Assembly: GCF_947172395.1 (NCBI RefSeq)
Contig: NC_069100.1
Coordinates: 749,001-813,000, forward strand
DNA length: 64,000 nucleotides
DNA from: Bicyclus anynana
Lineage: Eukaryota > Arthropoda > Insecta > Lepidoptera > Nymphalidae
Direction: 5' to 3'
Below the pieces are notes generated by a model. The model had not been told where the DNA came from and did not search any database. It saw only the letters and a list, made by a program, of their open reading frames with translations. Shown one piece after another: positions 1 to 10,591 of this stretch (within the stretch, counting starts at the first letter, position 1; each line of letters starts with the position of its first letter). The position numbers were made by a program, and so were the translations under genes.

Positions 1-354
1 TATTGTTACAGTTAAGATCTTAATCAGGTGGTTTTAGTGGACTAAACCCCAGCGAAACCGCCTGCCTTTCAGTTGCTATAAAATCCATAAAAAATAATAT
101 ACAAATATGGCAGCCTGGTCATCAAATGAAGTAATTTCATACAGTAATGTGAAGAGCGCTTTAAAACGTTTTAATCCCCGTTCGTAGCGCGCAATAATAT
201 TGGCTTGTTAATTACAGATCACGTTCATTACGTTGTACCCGGAGCAATTACATAAAGGCTTATTATATGAAAACCTTAATCCCTATGAATATTATAATAA
301 CAACCTATTTTTATCAGTGTTGGGTGACCCTTCACTAGGTGGACCGATGACCGA

Positions 355-505
355 TGATCAAGCGGGTTACAGGGCACGATACCGCTTAGAAACTGTCAGA
401 GATATAGGTAAAATACACTTGTACCTCTTCCATCTTAGACTGCATCGTCACTTAACATCAGGTGAGAGGGCAGTCTAAGCCTATCTTGTCATTGAATAAA
501 TAAAA
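355..505 (+). repeat. SINE-B2 3' fragment
   Basis: The segment matches the 3' half of the SINE-B2 copies at 26.8, 33.1 and 48.6 kb: a degraded 'tacgataccgc..gaaactgtcag' stretch, then the shared tail 'cttagactgcatcgtcac' and an A-rich end. The tRNA-like head is missing, so it is 5' truncated. The short open frame across it is not a gene. Confidence 0.7.
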
Positions 506-825
506 AAAGTGCTGCTCGATGCTTGCGCCTCAAGACCATTTAGAAGATCTGATAGGTAGGTAGTAAGATGTAAAAATAATGAATAATATAAACAAAAGGT
601 AATGAACACTTTATCAATACCTATATATAAATATAAAATTGCAGGTTCTATCTGATTTTACAATAACTGTATTTTATCGAGTGCATGTATGCCTAGTTAC
701 ATGATATCTAAAGCACAATCGATACCTAAGTTTCTTTCTGTCTGAGCTAATCTTTGGAACGCCTGGACCGATTTCGATGACACTTTAATTGGAAGATAAG
801 GAAGGTTATTGATAACATAAGGCTA
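506..825. other. No gene or clear repeat seen
   Basis: AT-rich sequence with no extended open frame and no match to another part of the window that I could see. Confidence 0.5.
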
Positions 826-897
826 CATTTTATCCCAGAATAATCCATGGTGCCGACGGAATTTATGAAAAACTAAATTTTACGCGGATATTATGTC
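826..897 (+). mobile_element. HLE-A remnant
   Basis: A decayed piece of the HLE-A 3' part: 'tatcccagaataatccatgg', then 'aaaaactaaattttacgcgg'. The terminal hairpin and CTAG are lost. Confidence 0.5.
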
Positions 898-1779
898 GAC
901 ATAGAAAACCGATTTACAATTTTTACACCATACATTTATGTTACAGTAGAACTAAAAATAAAAGGCGAATTGTAAAACGTTCGTTTGAATTCTCGACGGC
1001 TAATTCTCTTACCTGATTGCTTGAATTACAGGGCTTTCAGACGTCGTAATTTTATTACAGGGAGCAGACAGGGTTGGCGCGTCTAGCGACTGAGCGTGTA
1101 AGGTATGGGCAATTAGAAATATCCAATTATTATGAAGTTTTCACCTTTCATAATAAAAACGAGAATCATTATCACATGAAACTTGACTTATATTTTAGTT
1201 AAAGTAATAAAACGGAGAGTAGAAACAGTGTGAAAAGAAATTAAGACAACTTCTTGATAACAAAATGTAGGTTTATATTCTAGCCGTACCTGCAATAAGA
1301 CAAGAAACTTCATGTCACCCCTGTTAGAATGAAAGATATTAAAGTAGCCTTCGTGTTATTCCACACTTTAATCTATTGCTGTGCTAAAATTCATCCAGAT
1401 CGATGTAGTTTTTTCCAGGACCAGGAGGTTTAGTCGATGATTGAGTAATTTACATCCATCTAAGTATCTTTTAAGCATCCTAGTTCGTTGAAAACTACTT
1501 TTTGCAGCAACAAAAACCAAAACGAAGAAGACGAAAGAACCAAATTAAGATGACTTCTTAAATTGTTTATAACAAGAGTGCTCAGTAATGAGGAACATGA
1601 CCATGGTAGGAGGTCTCTCTACAGACTCAGACCAAGCTTAACTTAAGCTCCGAAACTACCAAATGGATTCGATTTTCCCCGGTATATTAATTAAGCTTAG
1701 CTTAGAATACATGCTTAGTTTCATTATGAATTGATGAGTTTGTCTACTTTTAGAAATCTGGTTTCAGATGTAGAAATTA
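898..1779. other. No gene or clear repeat seen
   Basis: AT-rich unique-looking sequence without a supported feature. Confidence 0.5.
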
Positions 1780-1912
1780 AGTTTCGTGTAGAATCTGGAG
1801 GTGTGGATTTTCATCCTCCTCCTAACTAGTTAGCCCGCTTGCATCTTAGTTTGCGTCATCACTTACCATCAGGCGAGATTGTAGTCAAGGGCTAACTTGT
1901 AAAGAATAAAAA
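1780..1912 (+). repeat. SINE-B tail half, forward
   Basis: This is the 3' half of SINE-B, from the 'cgtgtagaa' motif through 'tcatcctcctcctaac' and 'agttagcccgctt' to the A-rich end. The head is absent here but lies 110 bp downstream on the other strand with a complementary breakpoint. Confidence 0.8.
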
Positions 1913-2021
1913 AAAACAATAACTTGTAAAAAAAAAGATGTACACACAAGCGTTAGGTTAGACAAGTAGACAATCGACAAACTGCGCGTTGGTGTTTGAA
2001 ACTGAAATAATTCTTTAACAA

Positions 2022-2203
2022 AAGAACGCTAAATCGCTTGGCGTTACGTCTTTGACGGTAGGGTGGTAACTAGCCACGGCCGAAACCTCCCACCAGCCAG
2101 ACCTAGACCAATTCAGAAAATCTCAATCTACCCAGCCGGGGATCGAACCCAGGACCTCCGTTTTGTAAATCCACCGCGCATACCACTGCGCCACGGAGGC
2201 CTT
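2022..2203 (-). repeat. SINE-B head half, reverse
   Basis: Read on the minus strand it begins GGCCTCCGTGGCGCAGTGGT (pol III A box) and contains GGGTTCGATCCCC (B box), then runs to 'gcgatttagcgttc' and stops. The 3' half is missing from this copy; the forward tail at 1780-1912 starts almost exactly where this one ends. Confidence 0.85.
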
Positions 2204-2849
2204 CAAAAGTCTATCTATTTGTAGGTATTTTGACTCTACTTTATTTCAGACTTTGCGGACTGACTCGAAAAGTTTAGTCGAGTCGAACGTCAGTGACCTA
2301 CTGAAAGAAATTACATAATACTCGAAAAGTAAAATGAATATTTAAGTTAGTATTTTTATTCGCAAAAAAAAAATGAAATTACACCAATCAATCATTAATT
2401 ATTAAATTCGTATGTTTTACATATTTTTTAAAATTCGAACGTCAGAGTCCGGCTGACCAATTAAAAATAAATTACGGGGCGGTCCCGAGAGCAATGGCGG
2501 CCAGGGTTGACATCTCATTCAATGTAATTATAAATAATTAATTAACAGTTTCATCATTATTTCCATTTCTTTTAACATAAATTAAACTATTCGTTTATTA
2601 AATTCTATGCCTTAAATTTATTTTTGGGTTTTATCAAAAGGTGTAAATAGAATGACATTCAAGTGAGCAAACGACTGTTTACAGGAATGTTAATAAAATA
2701 TGTTATGTAGCTTTGTTTACGCTATATAAACTCCAAAATTTCGATTCAATTAATTCATCGTATTTAAAAGATAAATTTATCTTTTCATAGTGTCAGTTTA
2801 TAATAATTTTATTCATTGTATTGTATATACTGTCAATATTTATTGTTTA
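2204..2849. other. No gene seen
   Basis: AT-rich sequence with a short GC-richer patch near 2475-2515 ('ggggcggtcccgagagcaat'). No repeat family recognised. Confidence 0.4.
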
Positions 2850-3200
2850 CTAGCGGACGCCCGTGACTTCATCCACGTGGAATTTAGTTTTTTACAAATC
2901 CCTCGGGAACCATAGATTTTTCCGCGATAATTGTGTTAAACCAGGCTATAATATATCCCAATACCAAATTTCAGCTAATTCGGTTCAGTAGTCGAGGCGT
3001 GAAAGAGTAACAAACATTCATATCATCAAAATCATCAGTTTTCGCAAATCTCGGGAAACCATGGATTTTTCGGGATTTAAAGTAGCCTACGTAGAGTAAA
3101 ATCTATTTCCATTCCAAATTTCAGCGAAATCGCTTCAGTAGTAGCATATAACATATATCCAAACATCCATAAAAAACTTTCGCTTTTATAATATTAGTAG
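2850..3200 (-). mobile_element. HLE-A, dimeric Helitron-like element
   Basis: The left end, CTAGCGGACGCCCGTGAC, is the reverse complement of the hairpin-CTAG 3' end. The right end 'tataatattagtag' is the 5' end. Two related monomers lie in tandem, each with 'ccat(g/a)gatttttc' and 'ccaaatttcagc' blocks, joined by 'catatcatcaaaatcatca'. It is non-autonomous and non-coding. Confidence 0.8.
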
Positions 3201-3582
3201 TTCCCTTAAAATAGCATAACAAAAAACCTTCTCGTAGACTGAGGCATGTGAAGTCAGGGTCAAAAGCTAATTTTTTTTTAAATATCAAAACAATATAGTC
3301 CAATTTATGCGATAAAAGTCCAACGACCAATTGATAACCTTCTTGAACTCGTCTAAAAATAAAAGCTCCCGCGTACTGCATAATTTATGTTAATGTGAGC
3401 AGAATAATTTAAATATATTATCTGTATATCCGCCATTATCGTCACCAAGTTATCGGTTTAGCGTATCTGAGCTGTTAATTCAGTTAGCTTCCGTCGCAAC
3501 TGTTAATGTCACAGATAATAATTAGCTTCTGTGCTGACCTGCACCTAATACATTGTATAACGATGTTTTATAGCTAAGTCTT

Positions 3583-3730
3583 GAATTTGTCTTTATCTCT
3601 CTTTGTCTATCACGATAGTATAGAAAGAGACACAAATGTCACTCTTACTAAAACATGAATTTGTCTTTATCTCTCTTTGTCTATCACGATAGTATAGAAA
3701 GAGACACAAATGTCACTCTTATTAAAACAT
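3583..3730. repeat. 74-bp tandem duplication
   Basis: Two 74-bp units (3583-3656 and 3657-3730) beginning 'gaatttgtctttatctctct' are identical except for one visible base near the end. The unit contains a partly self-complementary stretch around 'ctatcacgatagtatag'. Confidence 0.95.
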
Positions 3731-4292
3731 TATTACAGGATTGCGCTAAGTCACCGGTGTTCGTTAAGTTAATCAGTTAAAGAGAATGAAAGCTACCGAA
3801 TGTTTTGGCTATTGACAACGAAAGGTTTTCAAAGAAGGTATTCTCAACAGCCAGTGTAAACAGAAAGCGTTTTTGTGTTCTGCGTTTCGGGTTCTCTGAA
3901 ATGCATCACGCAGATATCACGTAGTTCGATTGCCTTCTTTCTCTATAAGATATCAAGTTAGCAAATAGCCTGGGTTGTTAATAAAATATTTTTTTCGTAA
4001 TAATTTATAATATGAAGCCAACCTAATTGGTAGCCCTGTATACTTTTTAAAAGTGCTACAGAAAATGCATCGTGAAATATGCCGCGATGAAATTCTCACG
4101 TTCTAATTTTAAAAGATCCTCAGTACCTATAGCATGTTACTGTTAAAACTTGAACTCAGACAAAACATTCCGTTCCTAAGTACATAGATGCTCTCTTTTA
4201 TAACTAAATATGTATTTTTTGGAATGTGCTCATTGTAATTATCTAAATAATTAATTAATGCAATCATTAAGAAGATTTAGTTTTTTGTCTAA
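3731..4292. other. No gene seen
   Basis: AT-rich sequence without a supported feature. Confidence 0.4.
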
Positions 4293-4441
4293 ACTAATAT
4301 TATATTATAGAGGTAAGATTTGATTTTTTGTTTATTTGTTGTAACGAGTAGGCTCCAAAACTAACCGAGTGATTCGCAAATGGAACCTACATTATCAGCA
4401 TGTAATAAAATTACGCAGGTGAAACCGCGGGTGTCTGCTAT
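4293..4441 (+). mobile_element. HLE-G copy
   Basis: Starts 'ctaatattatattatagagg' and ends 'gtgaaaccgcgggtgtctgc' followed by CTAT instead of CTAG. The internal block 'acctacattatcagca' is shared with other HLE-G copies. Shortened compared with the copy at 48.4 kb. Confidence 0.7.
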
Positions 4442-5008
4442 ATGGAATGTAAGAAGAAATACAATTCTTTCTTTGACCGCAACATGACGTATATGCGACG
4501 TTCATGAAATTCAAATTTAGAAATCGTGTTCGCTTTTTAAATCCAGGATTACTGGCTGTAGCCGCAATGTCAAACTAATCGGGCTTAATTCTTATTTCGA
4601 ATTTGAATTTCGAACATGTTCGATTTTGTTTCTGTGAATTCGAATGGATTTTGACGTTGCTTTGTTCTTTTAAGCGGATTTACTTTGTTGACTTTTTTAT
4701 TTTAAGCTTTTAAAAGATTTCACTTTGATGAATCCGATGATTGATTGATGCGATGCTTCCTAAAAATATTAGTTTTGTATCGAAAAACAATATGGGACTA
4801 AAATTGATTCCAGCTCGTAGAGAGGATGAATGACAAGAGCCTAACAGAAAGATAAGGCGAGGGTGAGTGGAAATGTTGGTAAGGGAATGCTAAGACGAAC
4901 GTTTCTGTACCAAATTGGACCTAGCAATAAACTGTAAATTACGAGAAAGAAAAATAATATTAGTAATTTAAAAACTCATTGTTTTCATTTTATTGATTTT
5001 GTGTTTAA

Positions 5009-5180
5009 CTAGTGTACGGCCTTGACTTCGTCCGGATTTTCCGAGACAATAAGAAGTCCAAGAATATGTTGCTCAATTACGGTCTCTATCTTCCATTAAA
5101 CGATCCCATCAAATCGGTTTAGCCGTTCAGAGATTAGCCCGGACAAAGAGACAGACAGACAGAAAAAAATTAAAACAAGT
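5009..5180 (-). mobile_element. HLE-H copy
   Basis: The left end is CTAG plus 'tgtacggccttgacttcgtc'. The right end has 'atcggtttagccgttcagag' and an 'agacagacagac' microsatellite. It resembles the lepidopteran Helitron-like group whose inner end carries a GACA/GTCT repeat. Confidence 0.65.
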
Positions 5181-5880
5181 TAGTTTGTGTTTTAGTATAG
5201 TAAACTATGAGCACTTTGGATAACGCAGTTCTTTTGAAATCAAAGATAAATATTTAAATTTTATATGTATGTGTTGATGTATTTTTAGATATATATATTC
5301 CTAAATTTGTGAAAATAAAAGCTAATAATTATTAGAATTATGAGGACTGGGTGCAATTCCGTTATCATACAGTCGTCGACGAATTATTCGCCTACAACAC
5401 GTTTTATTCTAATTTGAACTTTATGTTTATAGGTTGACAAAATTAAAATTTCACTAACAACGAAGTTGCCATGGATACGAGCGGTGTCACAGCGCTGTAA
5501 CTCTACAGATTACAGAGACCGTTCTTTATTTGAAACTGAGTAAGTACCTATTTTAGAAAAATAGTGCTTATAAAAGCAAAATCCCTTGTCTCATATTTAT
5601 ATTTTGTGAACGCTTATACACTGAATATTTTACGAGTAAGTTTGTAATTCAAAATTGGAATACATATTTGGAGCTTTGGAAATGACAACTTTTAAAAGCA
5701 CAACCTGAAAAATAGTTTCTTTTCTTTCGTAATATTAACTTTGTGTTTTGTGTGTGCGCAAATTCAAGCCGCGCTGAGCTAAGCCCCCGGATAATATCCC
5801 GGACACGAGCAAATGAGAGTTTCATGACATCGCCCGAGAGTGACTTAAGCTCGCTCACTGTGGAGTGAGTTACTAATTAT
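5181..5880. other. No gene seen
   Basis: AT-rich sequence; a short antisense open frame at 5649-5858 has no recognisable domain. Confidence 0.4.
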
Positions 5881-6019
5881 ATTATAGCTTGGCAAATTCA
5901 TTCGTAACAGTCTCGATGGTACGCGCGGCCCGTGCGTACGACTTCACAACCGCGCAGTCCTTCCCCCCCGTCGATCGCAGATCATGGGTGTTTCATCAAC
6001 CAACTTGCTAAGCTATAAT
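5881..6019 (+). mobile_element. MITE-like element X, copy 1
   Basis: Bounded by inverted ends 'attatagcttggcaa' and 'ttgctaagctataat' (14 of 15 match). The interior is GC-rich ('cccccccgtcgatcgc'). A reverse-oriented copy lies at 48694-48862 and agrees through both the ends and the interior, so this is a repeated unit rather than a chance palindrome. No coding capacity. Confidence 0.75.
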
Positions 6020-6172
6020 GAAATATGTTATCGCCGCGTTGGCCGCTTTTAAATTTGCATGTTTACGAATAAATAGTGTAGGAAATAGTAGTCTGTGTCG
6101 CTCGATCTCGTGTTGTCGTCAGTGTGCTCGTGGCGTCCACATCTCTTGTTGTGTAATTCTTTATGTGTTACT

Positions 6173-6305
6173 TAGAATAGACGGGGAGAGTGACTTGAGT
6201 GGAAAAGGGGAGTGTTTGTATGACTGTATATGAAAGGTCCCTTTAACCCTACACACATCGTTCACAAGTGCGTGACTCCACTCAAGGTCATTCTCTGCCA
6301 TTCTA
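6173..6305 (+). mobile_element. MITE-like element I, copy 1
   Basis: Has inverted ends: 'gagagtgacttgagtgg' on the left and 'ccactcaaggtcattctct' on the right, possibly extended by 'tagaat/attcta'. A reverse copy at 60579-60697 matches nearly throughout. Weak similarity ('ctcgtgttgtcgtcagtg') continues upstream of the inverted end, so the true unit may be longer. Confidence 0.75.
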
Positions 6306-6441
6306 GGGTCTTATTTTGGTTACAGTTTGATTTGTTAATTAAGTTGTCCTGACAAGTGTTGTGAATCATAACGTTTGTTCGACATTAGTTTTCTTATATT
6401 TGTAATCATTTTCGAGTCCTATTATAAATATTTATAACTCA

Positions 6442-6610
6442 CTAGCGGTGCGACTTCGTCCACGTTTAATCTGGCTTTCTAGCAAAATCCGGACGTTTAC
6501 TAACTAAAAACTACCTCCTTGCCAAATTTCATCTTTCTACGTTAAGTGGTTTTCGATATTTCGTGATGAACACCCTCTTATATGATTGTGTAGAAGAAGA
6601 ACTAGTAGGG
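6442..6610 (-). mobile_element. HLE-A-like, diverged
   Basis: Begins CTAGCGGTGCGACTTCGTCC, a deleted form of the HLE-A hairpin end. The rest ('ttgccaaatttcatctttct') belongs to a related lepidopteran Helitron-like variant. The right boundary is uncertain. Confidence 0.5.
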
Positions 6611-6849
6611 GGTCGACCAACATTGCGCATTTCGTTTCATTCACACATATTTTCTAGAAACTAGACACTTATTCTAGATATATTATAATATAGCTGCTTT
6701 ATTGCTCTTCTGAGGTCATGACGATTTTCAGTAGCAGCTTGGAATTGAGAAGTTACAAACCGAGTATTATATGCCCTGAAGAGCACGCTAGTAGTCACTA
6801 TCCTTACATCAGATAGTGACCATTTAGAATCATAATCATCACTATAATC

Positions 6850-6960
6850 CCGACCACCCTCATTGGCACGGCGTGGTGGGCTTAAACCCCAAATCTTCTA
6901 TCCTGTAAGGCAAACGGCCTGGCTCTGTAGGGTGACATTCAAATAGGGTGACAATGATGA
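6850..6960 (+). repeat. RJ-type LINE 3' end
   Basis: Contains 'cattggcacggcgtggtggg' and 'ggcctggctctgtaggg', running to 'gacaatgatga'. The same motif order occurs at 29.5, 33.5 and 60.8 kb and is a common lepidopteran LINE 3' end with an ATG-repeat tail. Confidence 0.6.
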
Positions 6961-7121
6961 ATATAATCTGTAGTTTTTGTTGTTTCTTTGGTCTCTATTA
7001 AGGAACTCGATTCATGTTCTGTTCGAACGTTGGCTTACAAAATTATCCATGGACAATGAAAGGACATGTATTTAAGTTCAAAAATTAATTGTTTTCTAGA
7101 AACCGATCGCTACGCCAACTA

Positions 7122-7320
7122 CGTGGTGGGAGGCTGCGGCCGTGGCTAGTTACCACCTTCAAAGACGTACCGCCCAGCGATTTAGCGTTCCGGTACAATG
7201 TCGTGTAGAAACCAAAAGGCGTGTGAATTTTCATCCTTCTCCTAACAAGTTAGCCCGCTTCCATCTTAGATTGCATCATCACTTAGCATTGGGTGAGATT
7301 GCAGTCAAGGGCTTACTATA
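7122..7320 (+). repeat. SINE-B, 5' truncated
   Basis: Starts 'ggtgggaggctgcggccgtg' in the SINE-B body, continues through 'acgtaccgcccagcgattta' and 'tcatccttctcctaac', and ends 'agtcaagggctta'. The tRNA-like head is missing. The 65-residue open frame here is part of the SINE. Confidence 0.85.
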
Positions 7321-7673
7321 TTACCAACAAATTAAGTAGATTTGTATTCAAAATTGGAATACATAATAAAGGTATCACCGTCATAATTTTTGTACAAGGA
7401 GTTATAATTAACTTTAAAAAGATTTCTCATTTCGCGCATTGAATGTGTATTCCCCGAACAAGCAGTTTAATTTTTAGTGCGAATTTAAATTTCGAACGTA
7501 TTCCATTTAACTTCGCGAGCGCCATAATTATTATAAAGCGTATATTTTCTCGCGTCCAAATTCGTTCTGTTGAAAATAAATACTTTTAAAAGTAACTTTA
7601 TTCAAAGCCGTTGAATATATTTTAAAGTAGATACTTTTGTAAATGGCGAAATAAATTTGGAATATATTAATAA

Positions 7674-7813
7674 CTAGCGGACGCCTGTGACTTTGTCTGC
7701 GTGGAATTTGGTTTTTCACAAAGCCAAATTGCTTCATTGGTAGTGGCGTTAAAGTGTAACAAACATCCAAACCAACATCTATACAAACTTTCGCGTTTAT
7801 AATATTAGTAGGA
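7674..7813 (-). mobile_element. HLE-A, internally deleted
   Basis: CTAGCGGACGCCTGTGAC at the left and 'tttataatattagtagga' at the right, with most of the interior missing. The right end finishes GA followed by T, which on the minus strand is A|TC, the usual Helitron 5' junction. Confidence 0.8.
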
Positions 7814-7959
7814 TTACTTAAATTTGATTATAATACACAGAAGATTTTGCATACGATAAATAAAAGTTAAAGAAAGTAAAAGTATTAAAATTTGAACTGA
7901 GAATCTCTTTTCTTTACAGCGTTTTTGGAGCAATATGAAACCAAGTTTTTTCTATCTAA

Positions 7960-8146
7960 ACAAATATTATAAAGAAGAAAGATTTGATTTTTTGTTTGTT
8001 ACGATGTAACACAAAAACCACTCGACCGATTTTAAATATTCTTTCACCATTACCTATGTTTTCACCGATTAAAAAAAGCCATATTTTATCTCGATATTTT
8101 TAAAGGTACGGAAACAATGCGAGTGAAACCGCGGGGCGGTTGCTAG
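7960..8146 (+). mobile_element. HLE-G copy
   Basis: Begins 'aatattataaagaagaaaga', carries 'cgaccgattttaaatattct' and ends 'gtgaaaccgcggggcggttg' CTAG|T. The complementary GCGG/CCGC bases form the small hairpin before the CTAG terminus. Confidence 0.75.
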
Positions 8147-8496
8147 TAAATTAAAGAAAGTTAAAAGAGTCTGCTTCCACAGTGAGTTAGCCCAATATCT
8201 CGTGACCGCGAAGCAGCATTATTAAAACATTAGTCGCAAAGAAAAATGTATTTTTTGAGTCGTGGGGTGATATTTACAAGGTCTTGTTACGTCATCAAGC
8301 AATTCACCATTGTTTCTTCATTAAAGTAGAAAATAGACTGATGAATGAATGAATGATCGTTTGTTCATAGAAATGTAAGTTAACATGATTCTAATCACTA
8401 CTGTAGATACGTGAATAGTCCATCAGTTACATCAATAGTCTCCAAAGATTTTTTTTTTGCTATGGAGACGACGAAAATATGACATAGATAATAATT
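8147..8496. other. No gene seen
   Basis: AT-rich sequence without a supported feature. Confidence 0.4.
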
Positions 8497-8745
8497 ATGC
8501 AATGTGCAATCAATCAATTTATTTATTTGCAGATACATGCGTACATATATATACAGGTGGTCGGTAGAGGTAGATGGTAAATGTATCTTGCTAATTTGTC
8601 ATGCAAATTATTTATTAAGTATGTATTATTAAATTAATTCAAATGACAATTTCATCATTTAAAATTTAGATCTTTACAATTTTATTAGTAAACATTTTAT
8701 AATTATATTAAAAAAAAATTGTTAGCTTGTACATTTTAAATATGT
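8497..8745 (+). repeat. Family K copy 1
   Basis: About 250 bp matching 47368-47700 in the same orientation: 'atttatttgcagatacatgc', 'ggtaaatgtatcttgc', 'catgcaaattatttatta', 'ttacaattttattagtaaac'. Class unknown. This uninterrupted copy shows where the 47.5-kb copy was broken by a LINE-E tail. Confidence 0.8.
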
Positions 8746-9038
8746 TATATTCAATTTTAAAAGGAAATGAAGAATCTATTATGGTACAGAGCAATGAGGC
8801 GAAGCCGAATTGCACAATAGACTACACGAGTGCTACGATGGCTAATTACGTGCAGTGGCATACAATACTTTTTCTACGACCAAGATAAAAGAAATTAAGC
8901 TAAATAATATTTGTATGAATAATAATATATGTATGGGCCTCCTAGGTTTTGTCTTTTTTTATGGAAGCCTGATTTTTTGAAGCCATTGAACTATTTAAAA
9001 ATTAAAAAATAATCATTGTAACTGTAAATTGTAAGCTT
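8746..9038. other. No gene seen
   Basis: AT-rich, no supported feature. Confidence 0.4.
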
Positions 9039-9125
9039 GACGGCCGCGTAGCGCAGTGGGTGACCAATGACAGTGATCCTGTTTTATGCATCTACAGTGT
9101 TGGGTTCGATCCCCACAACTGAAAT
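9039..9125 (+). repeat. SINE-D head fragment
   Basis: tRNA-like head 'gacggccgcgtagcgcagtg' with B box GGGTTCGATCCCC and 'acaactg'. It breaks off into an (AT)n run. Compared with the full copy at 62.7 kb it lacks the body and TTTA tail and has an extra insertion between the A and B boxes. Confidence 0.8.
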
Positions 9126-9390
9126 TCAAATATATATATATATGAAATCGCAGGAGCTATACTTAATACAATATTCAACATGAGCAAAGTGCATCTAAAG
9201 TCTGTGTATAAATCAATATAGGGATGTGAGGGTCGTTTAGTGACGTCATATCACTTCCGGCGCTCGGAAGTCAAATCAGTTTGCCCCGGACCGCCACTTC
9301 CGGTTTGGCTACGGACACACCTGGTTGGATGGCTTTAATTATAGTACCCACTTAGTTCACCCTGCGACTTCGCATGACAAGTTAAGCAAT

Positions 9391-9703
9391 ACGTTATCAA
9401 CCCATATTCGGCTCACTGCTGAGCTCGAGTCTCCTCTCAGAATGAGAGGGGTAAGGCCAATAGTCCACCACGCTGGCCCAATGCGGATTGGCAGACTTCA
9501 CACACGCAGAGAATTAAGGAAATTCTCTGGTATGCAGGTTTCCTCACGATGTTTTCCTTCACCGTTTGAAACACGTGATATTTTATTTCTTAAAATGCAC
9601 ACAACTGAAAAGTTGGAGGTGCATGCCCTGGACCGGATTCGAACCCACACCCTCCGGAATCGGAGTCAGAGGTCATATCCACTGGACTATCACGGCTTCA
9701 AGT
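9391..9703 (-). mobile_element. Complete SINE-C with 11-bp target duplication
   Basis: On the minus strand it reads: tRNA-like head 'cgtgatagtccagtggatat', B box GGGTTCGAATCC (9635-9646), the SINE-C body ('gaggaaacctgcatacca', 'ggaaattctct'), and an end in 'gaatatgggttgataacg'. It is flanked by perfect 11-bp direct repeats 'agttaagcaat' at 9380-9390 and 9704-9714, the target-site duplication of LINE-mediated insertion. An open frame of 126 codons runs antisense through it and is not a gene. Confidence 0.95.
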
Positions 9704-9714
9704 AGTTAAGCAAT

Positions 9715-10320
9715 GGAATTAGCAAAATATAGTCATGGTATAACGTAGCAAATTGATATGGAAATGAAGAAGACATTTAATTTGAAATTCGTTTTTCTCA
9801 ATCTACTACGCTTTTGCAAGTATTTAAGTATTTTTGAAAACTCTACGTTCAATAAGTTAAGTTAAAACCACTGTTTCAGAAATCCTTCAGAAAATTATAT
9901 TATCAATTTTTTTGTTAAATTTAATTTAATTCTATTTAGTAATATTTAATATTTCATTTATAGGTAAAGAAATAGAAAACTATTTCTACCAAAGAAAATA
10001 AATATAAATTAAACAGTGAAAAGCAAAAGTGAATAGAATAAATGAAATATAAAAAGAAAAAAGTTTACTGAATGGAATAATTAATTGATTGAATAAAATA
10101 GTTGCAAAAGATAAAAAGTTCTACATCGAAGGTAAAGATAAGTGTAAGCAAATTTGAGGAATAAACGAAACGGATCTTTTTAAACGAGCTTAAAAAGTTC
10201 TGGGTACTTGTAGAGTGAATAAAGTAAACGAAGAGATGTAATGAACCCAGAGCGACCTTTAGTGACATTTTGCTGTTTTTTATAGCAATAGTTTTACCAT
10301 CGCCGATTATAGAGCATAAC
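9715..10320. other. No gene seen
   Basis: Very A-rich sequence without a supported feature. Confidence 0.4.
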
Positions 10321-10591
10321 TAAGGCTGCCTAAGAGAAACGGACTAATGCGAAGCGGAGTTGCGTACTCTGTCTGTTCACAGGAGAAGAGCGAGGCTGCG
10401 GAGCAAAGTGAGAAAGTAATGTGAAGCCGAGTTGCAAACGAGATTCTCCGCACCGCTTACCGTTTTTATGTGATTTTTGAAACTAGCTAGTCCACTGAAG
10501 AGAAGCGAGATTTTGTGTAATCTTATTGGTTGGTATTTCTCCGTTTCTCGACTCAGCTGCCTCGATCCGCTTCGGTGGACTGGCAGCCTTA
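10321..10591. mobile_element. MITE candidate, 271 bp
   Basis: Bounded by perfect 10-bp inverted ends 'taaggctgcc' and 'ggcagcctta'. If the outermost TA at each side is the target duplication, the ends are 'aggctgcc' with a TA duplication, as in Tc1/mariner-derived MITEs. The interior is purine-skewed and GC-richer than its flanks. No second copy was seen in the window. Confidence 0.55.

Noticed and set aside
9325..9705. 126-codon open frame on the plus strand
   Set aside because: It lies almost wholly antisense within the SINE-C at 9391-9703 with its target duplication; similar short frames appear in other SINE-C copies (15173-15415, 16333-16677, 36636-36839).
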